Positions 7,994 to 18,227 of a stretch of DNA of 64,000 bases are shown here, piece by piece (the first letter of the stretch is position 1; each line of letters starts with the position of its first letter). The DNA comes from Flaviflexus massiliensis (GTDB lineage: Bacteria > Actinomycetota > Actinomycetes > Actinomycetales > Actinomycetaceae): contig NZ_LN831058.1 in NCBI RefSeq assembly GCF_001375495.1, positions 1,198,768 to 1,262,767 on the forward strand, in the 5' to 3' direction. A program made the translations under genes and the position numbers. The notes beneath the pieces were generated by a model. It made no database searches and had not been told where the DNA came from. It worked only from the letters and a program-made list of their open reading frames with translations.

Positions 7994-9097
7994 GTGGATA
8001 TTCAGATGAGCGAGCTGCGAATCGTCGAAGCAGAGCTCGGAATCAGTGTTGACGTTCTCGTCGGTGCTATCGAAGACGCACTTTTGCACGCCTACCACCG
8101 CGTACCCGGAGCAATCGATCAGGCCCGTGTAGAGCTGGACCGCGTGTCCGGCAAAGCCACCGTGTGGGCCGTCGAATTCGATGACGACGGTAATCCCGCC
8201 GGGGAGTTTGACGATACCCCGAACGATTTCGGTCGTATCGCCACCTCAACCGCCCGTTCGATCATTGCTCAGCGACTGCGTGATGCTGAAGCTGACCGGG
8301 TTCTTGGCTCCTTCAAAGGCAAGCAGGGCTCCGTAGTCTCCGGTGTTGTCCAAGCCGCCCCGCCCCGCTCCAATCCCGACGACCTCTTTGTCAACGTTGG
8401 TGAGCACGAAGCGATCCTGCGGAAGGACGAGCAGGTCCACTCCGAACGCTTCCGTCACGGGGATCGCTTGCGCGCCTACGTTGTGGATGTGTCCGTTGGT
8501 CACCGCGGTGCCACCGTGCGCCTGTCCCGCTCCCACCCGGAACTCGTGCGCCGCCTCTTTGAGGCCGAAGTGCCCGAAATCGAGGGTGGCGACGTTGAGA
8601 TCGTTGCGCTTGCACGCGAGGCAGGGCACCGCACCAAGCTTGCCGTGTGGAGTGCCGATGAGTCCCTCAATGCGAAGGGCGCCTGCATCGGCCACAACGG
8701 CCAGCGCGTGCGGGCTGTCATGGAGGAACTGAATGGCGAGAAGATCGACATCGTTGACTACGATGACGACCCGGCCCGCTTCATCGCCGCCTCCCTGTCG
8801 CCTGCCAAGGTCAGCCACGTCGACATTCTTAGCCTTGACAACCGTCAGGCCCGCGCCATCGTCCCCGACGATCAGGCTTCCCTCGCTATCGGCAAGGAAG
8901 CGCAGAACGTGCGCCTCGCAGCGAAGCTGACCGGATGGTCGATCGATATCCGGAAGGAATCCGAGATTCTTGCCGCCCGTGCAGAGGCTGAGGAACGACG
9001 TGCCGCACTTGCTGCTGCGGCAGAGGCCGCGGAAGCTGATCTGGACGAGGCAGATAGTTCGGACTTTGATGAAGAAAATCCCGTATCTGAGAACTGA
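7994..9097 (+). CDS. nusA: Transcription termination/antitermination factor NusA
   Basis: 367-residue RNA-polymerase-bound factor controlling pausing, termination and antitermination. Domains in order: N-terminal RNAP-binding domain (about 1-130), S1 domain (about 135-200, VSGVVQAAPP...DLFVNVGEHEAIL), then two KH domains with AKGACIGHNGQRVRAV and DDQASLAIGKEAQNVRLAAKLT. It lacks the C-terminal acidic repeats of enteric NusA, as usual in actinobacteria, ending in a short Ala/Glu/Asp-rich tail. GTG start with AGGAG 5 nt upstream. Confidence 0.96.
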   Translation: MDIQMSELRIVEAELGISVDVLVGAIEDALLHAYHRVPGAIDQARVELDRVSGKATVWAVEFDDDGNPAGEFDDTPNDFGRIATSTARSIIAQRLRDAEADRVLGSFKGKQGSVVSGVVQAAPPRSNPDDLFVNVGEHEAILRKDEQVHSERFRHGDRLRAYVVDVSVGHRGATVRLSRSHPELVRRLFEAEVPEIEGGDVEIVALAREAGHRTKLAVWSADESLNAKGACIGHNGQRVRAVMEELNGEKIDIVDYDDDPARFIAASLSPAKVSHVDILSLDNRQARAIVPDDQASLAIGKEAQNVRLAAKLTGWSIDIRKESEILAARAEAEERRAALAAAAEAAEADLDEADSSDFDEENPVSEN

Positions 9098-9102
9098 GAC
9101 AT

Positions 9103-9137
9103 CTCACACCTTGTAAACAAGGTAGTTGGAATGTGAG
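9103..9137 (+). other. Hairpin between nusA and ylxR
   Basis: CTCACA (9103) pairs with TGTGAG (9132), enclosing a perfect ACCTTGT/ACAAGGT stem. A GC-poor intergenic RNA hairpin inside an operon, possibly a processing or attenuation site. Confidence 0.4.
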
Positions 9138-9175
9138 CCGGAATTGATAGACTGGCTGATGGTTTACGTCGCTGG

Positions 9176-9502
9176 ATGGATGGACAGGTGTTGACTCACA
9201 TACCTCAACGCATGTGCATCGCATGCCGACAACGCGAACCCCGATCCGTCCTGATCCGGCTCGTGGCACGGCAAGACAAGCTTGTTGTAGACCCCGAGGC
9301 GATGCTTCCAGGGCGAGGTGCGTGGCTACATCGTCGCCGCGACTGCCTGGACAAGATGCTGAAATCCCGGTCCTATGGGCGCCTGTCTCCACAGGCGACC
9401 GACACGACCGAGGTAAGCGCCTGGTTCGATCACGGCTCAACCGGAGCCATGACCCAAGAAGCGACGAAGAAAGCGGGTAGAGAGCCGATGGGCGCCCGAT
9501 GA
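9176..9502 (+). CDS. ylxR: YlxR family RNA-binding protein (DUF448)
   Basis: Small (up to 108 residues) YlxR/DUF448 protein, always found between nusA and infB. Signature seen: RMCIACRQREPRSVLIRLVA, then LPGRGAWLHRRRDCLDK with the second conserved Cys. YlxR is a basic nucleic-acid-binding protein whose role is still debated (links to RNase P and to transcription). Start uncertain: ATG 9176 is used; GTG 9188 or TTG 9191 would drop four or five residues. None has a convincing ribosome-binding site. Confidence 0.85.
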   Translation: MDGQVLTHIPQRMCIACRQREPRSVLIRLVARQDKLVVDPEAMLPGRGAWLHRRRDCLDKMLKSRSYGRLSPQATDTTEVSAWFDHGSTGAMTQEATKKAGREPMGAR

Positions 9503-9572
9503 GTACCCAGCGATGAGCTGCCAGCAATAACGGGTCTGTCGCACCTGCGCGGACCCCACACGAAGGAGAAAT

Positions 9573-11924
9573 GTGGCAAAAGTCCGCGTCCACCAACTCG
9601 CCAAAGAGCTTGGTATCCAGAGCAAGGAACTGCTCGCATACCTAGCCGATGCAGGCGAGTTTATTAAATCTGCGTCATCGACGCTCGAGCCTCCCGTTGA
9701 GATGAAGGCTCGTGAACACTACAAGGCAACCGCGAAGCAGGAAGCTCCGAAGGCTGCCCCGAAGACAACCTCGGCTCCCAAGCCGGGACCCAAGCAGGCG
9801 GCCACGCCTGCCGCGAAGCCTGCCGACAAGGAGGCAGCTCCCGCGACCGAGACGGCCAAACCGGCCGCTCCCAAGCCCGGCCCGAAGACGGCACCAAAGC
9901 CCGCCGGTAACCGTCCCGGTCAGGCCGGCGGTCCTGCTCAGGGTGCTCCCGGTGCAGGCGGTCCGAATAGGGGCCGTCCGCAGCGCGGTGGTACCGCTGG
10001 TGCGTTCGGTCGTGGCGGCGGCCGTCCCGGTAAGGGACGGAAGTCGAAGCGGGCGAAGCGTCAAGAGTACGAGCAGCAGCATGCACCGATGGTGGGTGGC
10101 GTTCGCGTCCCCCGCGGTGACGGTTCCACCGTTATCCGTATCCGCTCCGGTGCTTCGCTTGCCGACTTCGCTGAAAAGATTCAGGTCGATCCCGCAGCAC
10201 TCGTGACGGTCATGATCACCCTCGGTGAAATGGTGACCGCCAACCAGTCCCTGGACGAAGACACGTTCAAGGTGCTAGGTGCCGAGCTCGGGTACGACAT
10301 TCAGATCCTGTCCGCCGATGATGAGGACCGTGAGATTCTCGAATCCTTCAACATCGACCTCGAAGCAGAAGATGCTGAAGAGGACGATGAGGATCTGCTC
10401 CCGCGTCCCCCGGTCGTCACCGTCATGGGTCACGTCGACCACGGTAAGACCAGGTTGCTTGACGCCATTCGTTCCGAAGAGGTTGCGGCCGGCGAAGCCG
10501 GCGGCATCACCCAGCGCATTGGTGCCTACCAGGTATCGGTTCAGCACGATGGCGAAGAGCGCGCCATCACCTTCATCGACACACCCGGTCACGAGGCGTT
10601 TACGCAGATGCGTGCCCGTGGTGCCGAGGTCACGGACATCGCGATCCTCGTTGTCGCAGCGAACGATGGTGTCATGCCCCAGACCGTTGAGGCATTGAAC
10701 CACGCTCAGGCTGCCGGTGTGCCGATCGTTGTTGCGGTCAACAAGATTGACGTTGAGGGGGCTTCCCCGGACAAGGTCCGCGGTCAGCTCACCGAATATG
10801 GTCTCGTTGCCGAAGACTACGGTGGCGACACTATGTTCGTGGACGTGTCCGCGAAGCAGGGTCTCCACATCGACGAGCTTCTCGAAGCTGTTCTGCTGAC
10901 CGCAGATGCTGCTCTCGAGCTCAAGGCGAACCCGAACAAGCCGGCACGTGGCGTCGCGATCGAATCGAAGCTCGACACGGGCCGCGGTTCCGTCATCACC
11001 GCTCTCGTCGAGTCCGGTACGCTCCGTGTCGGCGACCCGATCGTGGCTGGTTCCGCACACGGTACGGTCCGCGCCATGTTCGACGACAAGGGCAACTCGG
11101 TTGAAGAGGCGGGTCCGTCAGATCCGGTTCAAGTTCTTGGCCTGGCATCCGTGCCGAGCGCCGGTGACGGTTTCCTCGTCGCCGAAGACTCGCGTCAGGC
11201 ACGACAGATCGCCGACAAGCGTGAGGCAGCCAAGCGTGCGGCAACGCTCGCGAAGCGCCGCAAACGCATCTCCCTCGAAGACTTCAACGAGGCACTCAAG
11301 GCCGGTCAGGTTGAAACCCTCAACCTCATCATCAAGGGTGACTCCTCGGGTACGGTCGAGGCTCTCGAGTCCTCGCTTCTCGAACTGGAAGTTTCCGACG
11401 AAGTGGCGCTCAACATCATTCACCGCGGTGTTGGTGCGATCACCCAGAACGACGTCAACCTGGCAACGGTCGACTCGGCTGTCATCATCGGCTTCAACGT
11501 CCGCCCCGCGGAACGTGTCGCCGACTACGCGGATGCCGAGGGTGTGGAAATGAAGTTCTACACCGTCATCTACGACGCCATCGACGACGTGGAAGCAGCC
11601 CTGAAGGGTATGCTCAAGCCCATCTACGAAGAGGTCCAGCTCGGTACCGCGGAGATCCGTCAGATCTTCCGTTCCGGCAAGTTCGGCAACATTGCCGGCT
11701 CGATGGTCACCTCTGGCACGATCAAGCGCGGCAGCAGCGCCCGCCTCGTACGAGACGGCGTTGTCATCACCCCGAATCTCGAGATTGTCTCTCTCCGCCG
11801 TGAGAAGGATGATGTCACCGAGGTCCGTGAAGGCTTCGAGTGCGGTATCACGCTCGGCCACAAGGACATCGCCGAAGGCGACATCATCGAGACGTTTGAG
11901 ATGCGGGAGAAGCCCCGCGACTAA
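9573..11924 (+). CDS. infB: Translation initiation factor IF-2
   Basis: 783-residue GTPase that delivers initiator tRNA to the 30S subunit. N-terminal IF2-N motif [20 protein letters not shown], then an Ala/Pro/Lys/Gly-rich linker (about 45-170), a second IF2-N-like domain, and the G domain with GHVDHGKT (G1), DTPGHEAF (G3) and NKID (G4). The C-terminal domains C1 and C2 end in a normal tail. The low-complexity linker is shorter than in many actinobacteria, whose IF-2 often exceeds 900 residues. GTG start with GAAGGAG 6 nt upstream. Confidence 0.97.
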   Translation: MAKVRVHQLAKELGIQSKELLAYLADAGEFIKSASSTLEPPVEMKAREHYKATAKQEAPKAAPKTTSAPKPGPKQAATPAAKPADKEAAPATETAKPAAPKPGPKTAPKPAGNRPGQAGGPAQGAPGAGGPNRGRPQRGGTAGAFGRGGGRPGKGRKSKRAKRQEYEQQHAPMVGGVRVPRGDGSTVIRIRSGASLADFAEKIQVDPAALVTVMITLGEMVTANQSLDEDTFKVLGAELGYDIQILSADDEDREILESFNIDLEAEDAEEDDEDLLPRPPVVTVMGHVDHGKTRLLDAIRSEEVAAGEAGGITQRIGAYQVSVQHDGEERAITFIDTPGHEAFTQMRARGAEVTDIAILVVAANDGVMPQTVEALNHAQAAGVPIVVAVNKIDVEGASPDKVRGQLTEYGLVAEDYGGDTMFVDVSAKQGLHIDELLEAVLLTADAALELKANPNKPARGVAIESKLDTGRGSVITALVESGTLRVGDPIVAGSAHGTVRAMFDDKGNSVEEAGPSDPVQVLGLASVPSAGDGFLVAEDSRQARQIADKREAAKRAATLAKRRKRISLEDFNEALKAGQVETLNLIIKGDSSGTVEALESSLLELEVSDEVALNIIHRGVGAITQNDVNLATVDSAVIIGFNVRPAERVADYADAEGVEMKFYTVIYDAIDDVEAALKGMLKPIYEEVQLGTAEIRQIFRSGKFGNIAGSMVTSGTIKRGSSARLVRDGVVITPNLEIVSLRREKDDVTEVREGFECGITLGHKDIAEGDIIETFEMREKPRD

Positions 11925-11933
11925 CGACAGGCA

Positions 11934-11956
11934 GGTGGGCCCCGGCGGGGCCCACC
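11934..11956 (+). other. Perfect GC hairpin between infB and rbfA
   Basis: GGTGGGCCCC and GGGGCCCACC form a 10-bp stem with a 3-nt loop, ending about 10 nt before the rbfA ribosome-binding site. No T run; a partial terminator or mRNA-processing site inside the operon is likely. Confidence 0.5.
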
Positions 11957-11976
11957 CCTGGGAATGAGGAAATTCC

Positions 11977-12408
11977 ATGGCTGAGAACCCTCGCGCACGC
12001 AAGGTCGCCGACCGCATCCACGAGATCGTGGCCGTCATGATCGATCGCAAGCTCAAGGACCCGCGCCTGGGCATGGTGACCGTCACCGACGTGCGCGTCA
12101 CCGGTGACCTGCAGAACGCCACCATCTTCTACACCGTTCTCGGTGACGAAGCGGACCTGCGTTCCTCCGGTGCTGCGCTCGAATCCGCGCGCGGCATGAT
12201 CCGTTCCGAGGTGGGTAAGCAGCTGAGCCTGCGACTCACCCCGACAATCGATTTCGTTGCCGACGCACTCCCCGTCACAGCCCAGAGCATCGAGGATGCT
12301 CTGGTGGCTGCACGAGCACGTGACGCAGAGCTTGCTCGGCAGCGTGAAAATGCTGCCCCCGCGGGTGACGCCGATCCGTACAAGAAGCCGGCTGACGAAA
12401 CCGAATGA
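11977..12408 (+). CDS. rbfA: Ribosome-binding factor A
   Basis: 143-residue KH-fold 30S maturation factor. Typical RbfA sequence [26 protein letters not shown], then [21 protein letters not shown], with a hydrophilic tail. GAGGAA precedes the ATG by 6 nt. Its stop overlaps truB (ATGA), coupling the two genes. Confidence 0.94.
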   Translation: MAENPRARKVADRIHEIVAVMIDRKLKDPRLGMVTVTDVRVTGDLQNATIFYTVLGDEADLRSSGAALESARGMIRSEVGKQLSLRLTPTIDFVADALPVTAQSIEDALVAARARDAELARQRENAAPAGDADPYKKPADETE

Positions 12409-13313
12409 TCACAGTTCCTCGAGGAACCGCCCCAGCAGGGTCCGGGATCCTCGTTGTTGACAAGCCCGCCGCTGCCACATCCCACGATGTGGTGGCGGCG
12501 GTCCGCCGTCTCGCAGCCACCCGCAAGGTCGGTCACGCCGGCACTCTCGACCCGGCCGCAACAGGCGTTCTTGTCCTCGGCATTGGTGCGGGCACGAAAC
12601 TTCTCACCTACCTGTCCGGAGCCGATAAGGACTACGAGTCCAGGTTCCGCTTGGGTCAGGAAACAGATACTGAGGATGCTGATGGCCAGATCCTCTCCAC
12701 GCCCGGTATTGCCGCGACCGATGAAGAAATCGATGAGGCACTCCGTGCTCTCAACGGCCCAATCGACCAGGTGCCGTCCGCGTACTCCGCCAAGAAAATT
12801 GACGGGAAGCGCGCCTACGACCTCGCTCGGGCCGGAGAAAAGGTTGAGCTCAAGGCCGTCCCCGTCACCATCGACCGGCTCGAGCGGACGGGCCCGGTTG
12901 ACCGACACGATAACCTCGCAGACTTCGATATCGAAGTTACGTGCTCGACCGGCACTTACGTGCGTGCTCTCGCACGGCAAACTGGCCAGCTACTCGGCAG
13001 TGAAGGCCACATCAGACAACTTCGTCGTACGAGAGTTGGTGGCTTCACCCGCCACGAAGCATCCGCGATCGAAGAACTCAGTGCTCAAGCCGAACAGGGC
13101 GCGATTGAGGTGGTGGGGATGGCGGAGGCCGCGAAACGCTCCATGCCCCACGTCGAAATCTCCGCGAAACAGGAGCAAGCGGTGAGATACGGGCAGTTCA
13201 TCACGGTCGAAGCCGACTCGTTCCCGCTTGCGCTGATCCGCGATGACCGTCTCATTGCCATCGGAACCCGGCGCGGCAACCAGGTCGGCCCCGCAACCGT
13301 TTTCCAAGACTGA
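12405..13313 (+). CDS. truB: tRNA pseudouridine(55) synthase
   Basis: 302-residue enzyme making pseudouridine 55 in the T-loop of tRNAs. The catalytic Asp lies in [18 protein letters not shown], and the family motifs [13 protein letters not shown] and [11 protein letters not shown] are present, followed by a C-terminal PUA-like domain (about 225-300). The ATG at 12405 overlaps the rbfA stop. Last gene of the nusA-infB operon; ribF is not adjacent here but lies 5 kb on. Confidence 0.95.
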   Translation: MITVPRGTAPAGSGILVVDKPAAATSHDVVAAVRRLAATRKVGHAGTLDPAATGVLVLGIGAGTKLLTYLSGADKDYESRFRLGQETDTEDADGQILSTPGIAATDEEIDEALRALNGPIDQVPSAYSAKKIDGKRAYDLARAGEKVELKAVPVTIDRLERTGPVDRHDNLADFDIEVTCSTGTYVRALARQTGQLLGSEGHIRQLRRTRVGGFTRHEASAIEELSAQAEQGAIEVVGMAEAAKRSMPHVEISAKQEQAVRYGQFITVEADSFPLALIRDDRLIAIGTRRGNQVGPATVFQD

Positions 13314-13417
13314 ACCGAACCGAACCCATGTCCATCTGAGCTTGAGCGTGACTGGAGAAACTTGATGCAGTGTCCCGTTCTTGACGGAAAGTTGCGCCCA
13401 GTCGCGAATCCACTGCA

Positions 13418-14644
13418 CTAGGCCAGTGGCTGTGGCTCGCCGGTGGAATCCTGAGTCAGGTGAAGGGCGAGCCACAGAATCGATGCATCGGAGGTCCGGC
13501 GCGGATCAAGCCCCGTCAGCTCGGTTAACTTATTGAGCCTGCCAGTGAGCGTGTTCTTGTGAATGAACAGGAGCTGTGCCGCTTGAGAGAGAGCGCCGTT
13601 CGTATCGAAATAGGCTCGCAAGGAACGGAGAGTTTCGTCGCGCGACTCCGCCGGGATTCCGCCAAAAACACGGGAAATAAAAGACAGGCGTTCGCGTTCT
13701 GGGATTGATGCAAGGAGAAGTTCGAGGGTGAGCTGATCGAACCGATGCACATCGACAGCGGACCTTGTGCCGTAACTCAATGCTCGCTCGGCCTGGGACA
13801 TGGCCTCGGGGGCCGGAATGCCACCGCCCGAAATACCGACAACAAGCCTCATCGGTGAAGTGTTTCGCACATGCTCCGCCGTGTTCTCGAGACCCTCAAC
13901 GATCGATGTGAGGAACCGGTCGGATTCAGAACTTTTGTCGGTGCCGTGCACGTGCGGTGAGCCGGATTGTTGATTCGTACTACCTCCCGTGCAGGGGAAG
14001 AGCATGACGATGCGGGAATCGAGGAGGGCGGTGGTGGCACCAAGGCGGTGTGCCCTCTCCATGGCAAGTTCGCTGATCCGATCAACCTCCGCCTGCCGAG
14101 AGACGATCATTGTGTGGGCACCCATGGGGGAGCGGTGGAGCACCTGAGCGGTGGCAACGATGTAGTGAGATCGGACGTCAATATCGAAATCACTGCCCTC
14201 GGTGATCAGCTCCTTTGTCACCTCCCGTGCGTCTCGGAGCCAGGCTTGGAGGAACCGCGTGTAGGAACGGCCGTGACGCTGCGCCCTTTCTCTCGACTGC
14301 GTCTCGCGAAGAAGAATCTCCGTCATCTTCTGCAACACGTGGGCGGGGGTCGTGAATGTTGCTGGGCTTCCCGTAATTCCGAGCACTCCCGCGATTCTTC
14401 CCTCCACCCAGATCGGCAGGTTCAGTCCCGGACGCACGCCTGGGATCTTGTCAGTGGGCCGGATAATGAGCCGGTCGAGCTCCTCGACAACGATGCGCTC
14501 CGCGCCCAGGTGATGATTGCCAACGCGATTGGGGTCGGTGCTCGCAATGATGATTGCGGACTGATCCATGAGGTTGACGTCCTCACCCAGCACGTCGCTG
14601 ATCTCGGTGACGATCCGCTGCGCGTTCTCCAATGAAATCTGCAT
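13418..14644 (-). CDS. cdaR: CdaR-family sugar-diacid regulator
   Basis: 408-residue transcription activator of the CdaR (sugar diacid recognition) family. The N-terminal diacid-recognition domain (about 1-130, ISLENAQRIVTEISDVLGED and PGLNLPIWVEGRIAGVLGITG) is followed by a middle domain and a C-terminal PucR-type helix-turn-helix (AAQLLFIHKNTLTGRLNKLTEL). In E. coli CdaR activates glucarate/galactarate/glycerate genes. Here it is divergent from a GntP permease and glycerate kinase, which fits control of glycerate or aldarate use. ATG 14644 is preferred over an upstream GTG/ATG at 14704 because homology starts here. Confidence 0.88.
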   Translation of the reverse strand: MQISLENAQRIVTEISDVLGEDVNLMDQSAIIIASTDPNRVGNHHLGAERIVVEELDRLIIRPTDKIPGVRPGLNLPIWVEGRIAGVLGITGSPATFTTPAHVLQKMTEILLRETQSRERAQRHGRSYTRFLQAWLRDAREVTKELITEGSDFDIDVRSHYIVATAQVLHRSPMGAHTMIVSRQAEVDRISELAMERAHRLGATTALLDSRIVMLFPCTGGSTNQQSGSPHVHGTDKSSESDRFLTSIVEGLENTAEHVRNTSPMRLVVGISGGGIPAPEAMSQAERALSYGTRSAVDVHRFDQLTLELLLASIPERERLSFISRVFGGIPAESRDETLRSLRAYFDTNGALSQAAQLLFIHKNTLTGRLNKLTELTGLDPRRTSDASILWLALHLTQDSTGEPQPLA

Positions 14645-14700
14645 GATGTCCCATCCCCAGTAGCGCCCCGCTACGACTACTCGGCCCTGCACAACCCGTT

Positions 14701-14766
14701 CCACGCCACGTTGTGGAAGAGACTTAAGCCTACTGACCAGTAACCATAGCCGCTTATGGTCTGGAG
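14701..14766. promoter_or_regulatory. Inverted repeats in the cdaR-gntP intergenic region, candidate CdaR operators
   Basis: Two perfect inverted repeats lie side by side in the divergent promoter region: TTCCAC-N8-GTGGAA (14701-14720) and ACCATA-N6-TATGGT (about 14745-14762). They sit 75-135 nt upstream of a candidate gntP -10 (TATATT, 14839-14844) that lacks a good -35, as expected of an activator-dependent promoter. That CdaR binds here is inference. Confidence 0.35.
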
Positions 14767-14873
14767 CACATAGAAATTAAGAAATTCAGGTCTGGGGAAC
14801 GTCGACAATGCGAGTGGGGCGCTCCTAAGGTTTGTCTGTATATTCCCTGAAGGTCTCAAGCAAAGGAGCTGAC

Positions 14874-16274
14874 ATGACCGGAATACCTTTGATCCTCGTT
14901 CTTGTTGCGGCGATCATCGTCATGATCGCCATGATTTCGATCTGGAAGGTTCACCCCTTCATTTCCATCATGCTCGTCGCCCTCACATTCGGGCTCATCG
15001 GCGGCATTCCCCTCGTTGACCGGAAGGTCGATGGGGAAGTGGTGGAGCAGGGCATCGCCACCGTTATCGGTGCCGGATTCTCCGGTACGTTCACCTCGAT
15101 CGGTATCGTTATCATCCTCGGTGCCCTGATCGGCCTCATTCTGGAGAAGACCGGTGCCGCCTTCCAGATTGCTGACGCGATCGTGCGCGTGATCGGAAAG
15201 AAACGCCCAGTCCTTGCCACGCAGCTCATGGGCTGGGTCGTCTCCATTCCCGTCTTCTGTGACTCCGGCTTCGTGATCCTCAACCCGATCAGGCGGGCAC
15301 TCGCACGCCGGACCGCGACCTCGTCGGTGGCCATGACCGTGGCACTCTCGGCGGGTCTGTACACGGCCCACGTGTTTATTCCTCCCACCCCGGGCCCGAT
15401 CGCTGCCGCGAACACCCTGGGCGTTGGTAACAACCTGCTGTTGGTCATGTGTATCGGCCTTCTTGTCTCGATCCCGGCTCTCATCGTGTCGTACTTCTTC
15501 GCCCTCTACATCGGTAAGCGCGTGAAGTCGACGGAAGACGAGATCATCGAGGACGAGGCCGTTCTCGAGGGCGCCTACGAGGAGCTCCGTGCCTCCTACG
15601 GCAAACTCCCCTCAATCGGTGCATCCTTTGCTCCGATCGTTGTCCCGATTCTTCTCCTCGCACTCGGCTCGATCGGCTCGGTTCTCAAGTGGACCGGATT
15701 CCTTGGCGACATTGTCGGATTCTTCGGCACCCCCGTCATCGCACTCGCGGTCGGCGTGCTCTTCGCTGCAATCACGATCGCGACCGTCGGCAAGGGCAAG
15801 CAGATGTACGACATCACGGATGAGACGCTTCGCACGGTCGGCCCGATTCTCTTCATCACCGCCGCGGGTGGTGTGCTCGGCAAGGTCATTTCCTCCACTG
15901 ACGTCGTTGTTTACATCCAGGACAATGCGACGAGCTTTGCCTCGGTTGGCCTCTTCTTCCCGTTCCTTATTTCCGCGATCCTCAAGACCGCGCAGGGTTC
16001 CTCCACGGTTGCACTCGTGACCACCGCGGGTATTGTTGCTCCGCTCCTGCCCACCTTGGGACTGGAAACTCCACTGCAAATCACGCTTGCGGTTATGGCG
16101 ATCGCGGCGGGTGCCATGACGGTGTCGCACGCGAACGACTCCTACTTCTGGGTTGTCACCCAGTTCGGTGGTATGACGCCCCAGCAGGGCTACCGCACCC
16201 AGACCGTGGTGACGGGTCTCATGGGCGTGACGTCGATGATCTTCATCTGGCTGCTCGGCCTCGTCATCGTATAG
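14874..16274 (+). CDS. gntP: GntP family gluconate/glycerate-type permease
   Basis: 466-residue inner-membrane proton symporter of the GntP family, about 12-14 hydrophobic segments. Family features: VLVAAIIVMIAMISIWKVHPF at the start, VVSIPVFCDSGFVILNPI, and MTVSHANDSYFWVVTQFGGM near the C-terminus. AAAGGAG lies 5 nt before ATG 14874; an in-frame GTG-like start at 14832 is rejected. The neighbouring regulator and glycerate kinase make glycerate, gluconate or a sugar diacid the likely substrate. Confidence 0.92.
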   Translation: MTGIPLILVLVAAIIVMIAMISIWKVHPFISIMLVALTFGLIGGIPLVDRKVDGEVVEQGIATVIGAGFSGTFTSIGIVIILGALIGLILEKTGAAFQIADAIVRVIGKKRPVLATQLMGWVVSIPVFCDSGFVILNPIRRALARRTATSSVAMTVALSAGLYTAHVFIPPTPGPIAAANTLGVGNNLLLVMCIGLLVSIPALIVSYFFALYIGKRVKSTEDEIIEDEAVLEGAYEELRASYGKLPSIGASFAPIVVPILLLALGSIGSVLKWTGFLGDIVGFFGTPVIALAVGVLFAAITIATVGKGKQMYDITDETLRTVGPILFITAAGGVLGKVISSTDVVVYIQDNATSFASVGLFFPFLISAILKTAQGSSTVALVTTAGIVAPLLPTLGLETPLQITLAVMAIAAGAMTVSHANDSYFWVVTQFGGMTPQQGYRTQTVVTGLMGVTSMIFIWLLGLVIV

Positions 16275-16409
16275 CACACCAAATACTAAGATCACCGGAA
16301 CTGGCCGCCGATAGGCATGAACGGTCCGGCCGGCCCGAATCGATCGACCGGACCTCCCTCCGCGGCGCCACTACGATTGTTTGTGTCGCCCAGGTAGAAA
16401 GATCTCTCC

Positions 16410-17549
16410 ATGCGTAAGATTATTGTCATTCCCGACTCCTTCAAGGGCGCCCTCACTGCCACCGAGGTATGCTCTGCCATCACCGCCGGCATCCAGTACG
16501 TCAGCGATGCTGAGGTGGTGCAGGTACCGGTTGCTGACGGAGGGGAGGGTACGGTCGAGGCGATGTTGGCAGCGGCCGGCGGGGAGCTAGCCAGCGCCGA
16601 GGTGTGCGGCGTGTTCCCGGGAGAAACCGTTACCGCTCACTACGGGTTGCTCAGCGACACGGATGCGGTGGTGGAGATGGCGGAATGCGCCGGCCTACCA
16701 CTGGCGGAGGGCCGGAAGGATGCGCCAGCGACCACGACCTATGGTGTAGGGGAGCTCATCCGCCATGCGATCGGTTCGGGCCGCTCCCATATCATCGTCG
16801 GTGCAGGTGGCAGCGCCACAACGGATTTGGGATGTGGGGCGGCTGCCGCTCTCGGCGTCCGGTTCTATAACGGGTCGGATGAGGAGTTCGTTCCCGTCGG
16901 CGCCACGCTCACAGACGTGGCCCGTATCGATGCCACCGGCGCGGAAGAGATTCTCTCCGGTATCTCCGTCACCGTCATGTGCGACATCGACAATCCTCTT
17001 GCCGGCCCCAACGGTGCCGCCTATGTCTTCGGTCCTCAAAAGGGAGCCGATCCCGACACGGTGAAAGAGCTGGATTCCGGTCTTATCCACGTGGCCGACA
17101 TCATCAAACGCGATCTCGATATCGATATCGCTCAGGTCCCCGGAGCGGGGGCAGCCGGGGGACTTGGTGGAGGCCTTCTTGCTTTCACCGGCGCCGAGCT
17201 CCGGCCCGGAATTGATACCCTCCTCGACGCCGTATGCTTTACCGACATCATCAAGGACGCGGACCTCATCATCACGGGCGAAGGTCAGATCGACGGCCAG
17301 TCCCTGTCGGGGAAGGTGCCGGTAGGAGTATCCCGCTGGGCAGCCAAGCATCGGGGGCCCAACCTCCCCGTCGTGGTCCTTGCAGGATCCATTGGCGAGG
17401 GGATCGATGACGTCTACGCCGAGGGTGTTACCGCTGTGTTCCCCATAGCTCGGCGCCCCGGTTCCCTTTCGGAAGCGATAGAGCACACTGCCGAAAACCT
17501 CACCGCCACCGCGAAGGACGTTGCCCGGCTCACGGCTTTCCTCACGTAG
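16410..17549 (+). CDS. Glycerate 2-kinase
   Basis: 379-residue glycerate kinase (GarK/GlxK family), phosphorylating D-glycerate for entry into lower glycolysis. Opens with the family signature IIVIPDSFKGALTATEVCSAI, followed by VPVADGGEGTVEAML, GAGGSATTDLGCGAAAALG and GEGQIDGQSLSGKVP. It follows gntP by 135 nt, so a separate or partly shared transcript is possible; a TACGAT -10-like element lies at 16372. GlxK or GarK assignment cannot be made by eye. Confidence 0.93.
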   Translation: MRKIIVIPDSFKGALTATEVCSAITAGIQYVSDAEVVQVPVADGGEGTVEAMLAAAGGELASAEVCGVFPGETVTAHYGLLSDTDAVVEMAECAGLPLAEGRKDAPATTTYGVGELIRHAIGSGRSHIIVGAGGSATTDLGCGAAAALGVRFYNGSDEEFVPVGATLTDVARIDATGAEEILSGISVTVMCDIDNPLAGPNGAAYVFGPQKGADPDTVKELDSGLIHVADIIKRDLDIDIAQVPGAGAAGGLGGGLLAFTGAELRPGIDTLLDAVCFTDIIKDADLIITGEGQIDGQSLSGKVPVGVSRWAAKHRGPNLPVVVLAGSIGEGIDDVYAEGVTAVFPIARRPGSLSEAIEHTAENLTATAKDVARLTAFLT

Positions 17550-17645
17550 GATCGGTTATTTTCGGCGACAAATGAGTTTTTGGTGGAGCGGTTATTCCGG
17601 CGAAGTATTTGGTCGTGACCTCTAGCGCCCAACTAATGTTTGTCA

Positions 17646-18227
17646 CTAGATGGCGTCAGCTTCTTCGGTCCAGCGGATCAGGCCGCGCGGGATCTTCTCC
17701 TTGCCGATCACGTCGTCGACAAGACCGTGATCGATGAGCCGGTCCGAGGTCAAGATTGAGATTGCGCCGGTCGGTTCGAGGATGATCGCCGAGATCTGAT
17801 CGTTGGATTGGATACCCGCCAGGCGAAGCTTTGACTGGAGTTCGTCACGACTGATTCGGGTCCTCCGAAGCGCATCCTCGAGGGGCTTCGATCCTGCATA
17901 CAGCAAAATCGGCTGGTTGTTTACCCAGTACTCGCCACGCTTCGTGTGGGCGATCTGTCCGATCGTTCCCTGTAGAGCAACAAGTGTCAGGAAAGCGATG
18001 ATGCCGGTTGTGAGGGTGGGGCCCGGACCCAGGGTGGCACGGCCGATAATGGCACCGAAGATGATTCCCGCCAGCATGTCGAAACTCGTTAAACCCGTGA
18101 GCACTCGAGCACCAAGTATTCGTGACACGAGAATGACAAGAAGGTACATGACGGTCGTGGCGATAATTGTCGCCAGCGCACCTTCCGGGGTAATAAACAG
18201 CCATTCCAACAGAATCTTGGTATCCAT
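17646..18227 (-). CDS. DUF421 (YetF-like) membrane protein
   Basis: 193-residue protein of the DUF421/YetF family: three N-terminal hydrophobic segments (about 15-35, 48-66, 72-90) and a C-terminal cytosolic alpha/beta domain (about 95-190; GEYWVNNQPILLYAGSKPLEDALRRTRI, then LEPTGAISIL). Function unknown; Bacillus relatives affect spore-coat or stress properties. It is convergent with glycerate kinase and divergent from ribF. No clear ribosome-binding site precedes ATG 18227. Confidence 0.85.
   Translation of the reverse strand: MDTKILLEWLFITPEGALATIIATTVMYLLVILVSRILGARVLTGLTSFDMLAGIIFGAIIGRATLGPGPTLTTGIIAFLTLVALQGTIGQIAHTKRGEYWVNNQPILLYAGSKPLEDALRRTRISRDELQSKLRLAGIQSNDQISAIILEPTGAISILTSDRLIDHGLVDDVIGKEKIPRGLIRWTEEADAI

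Noticed and set aside
9675-10086. Frames rich in Arg/Thr/Pro opposite the infB linker
   Set aside because: Result of the Ala/Pro/Lys low-complexity linker, not separate genes.
11118-12125. 335-codon minus-strand frame opposite infB and rbfA
   Set aside because: Shadow of two certain genes; no start signal or family.
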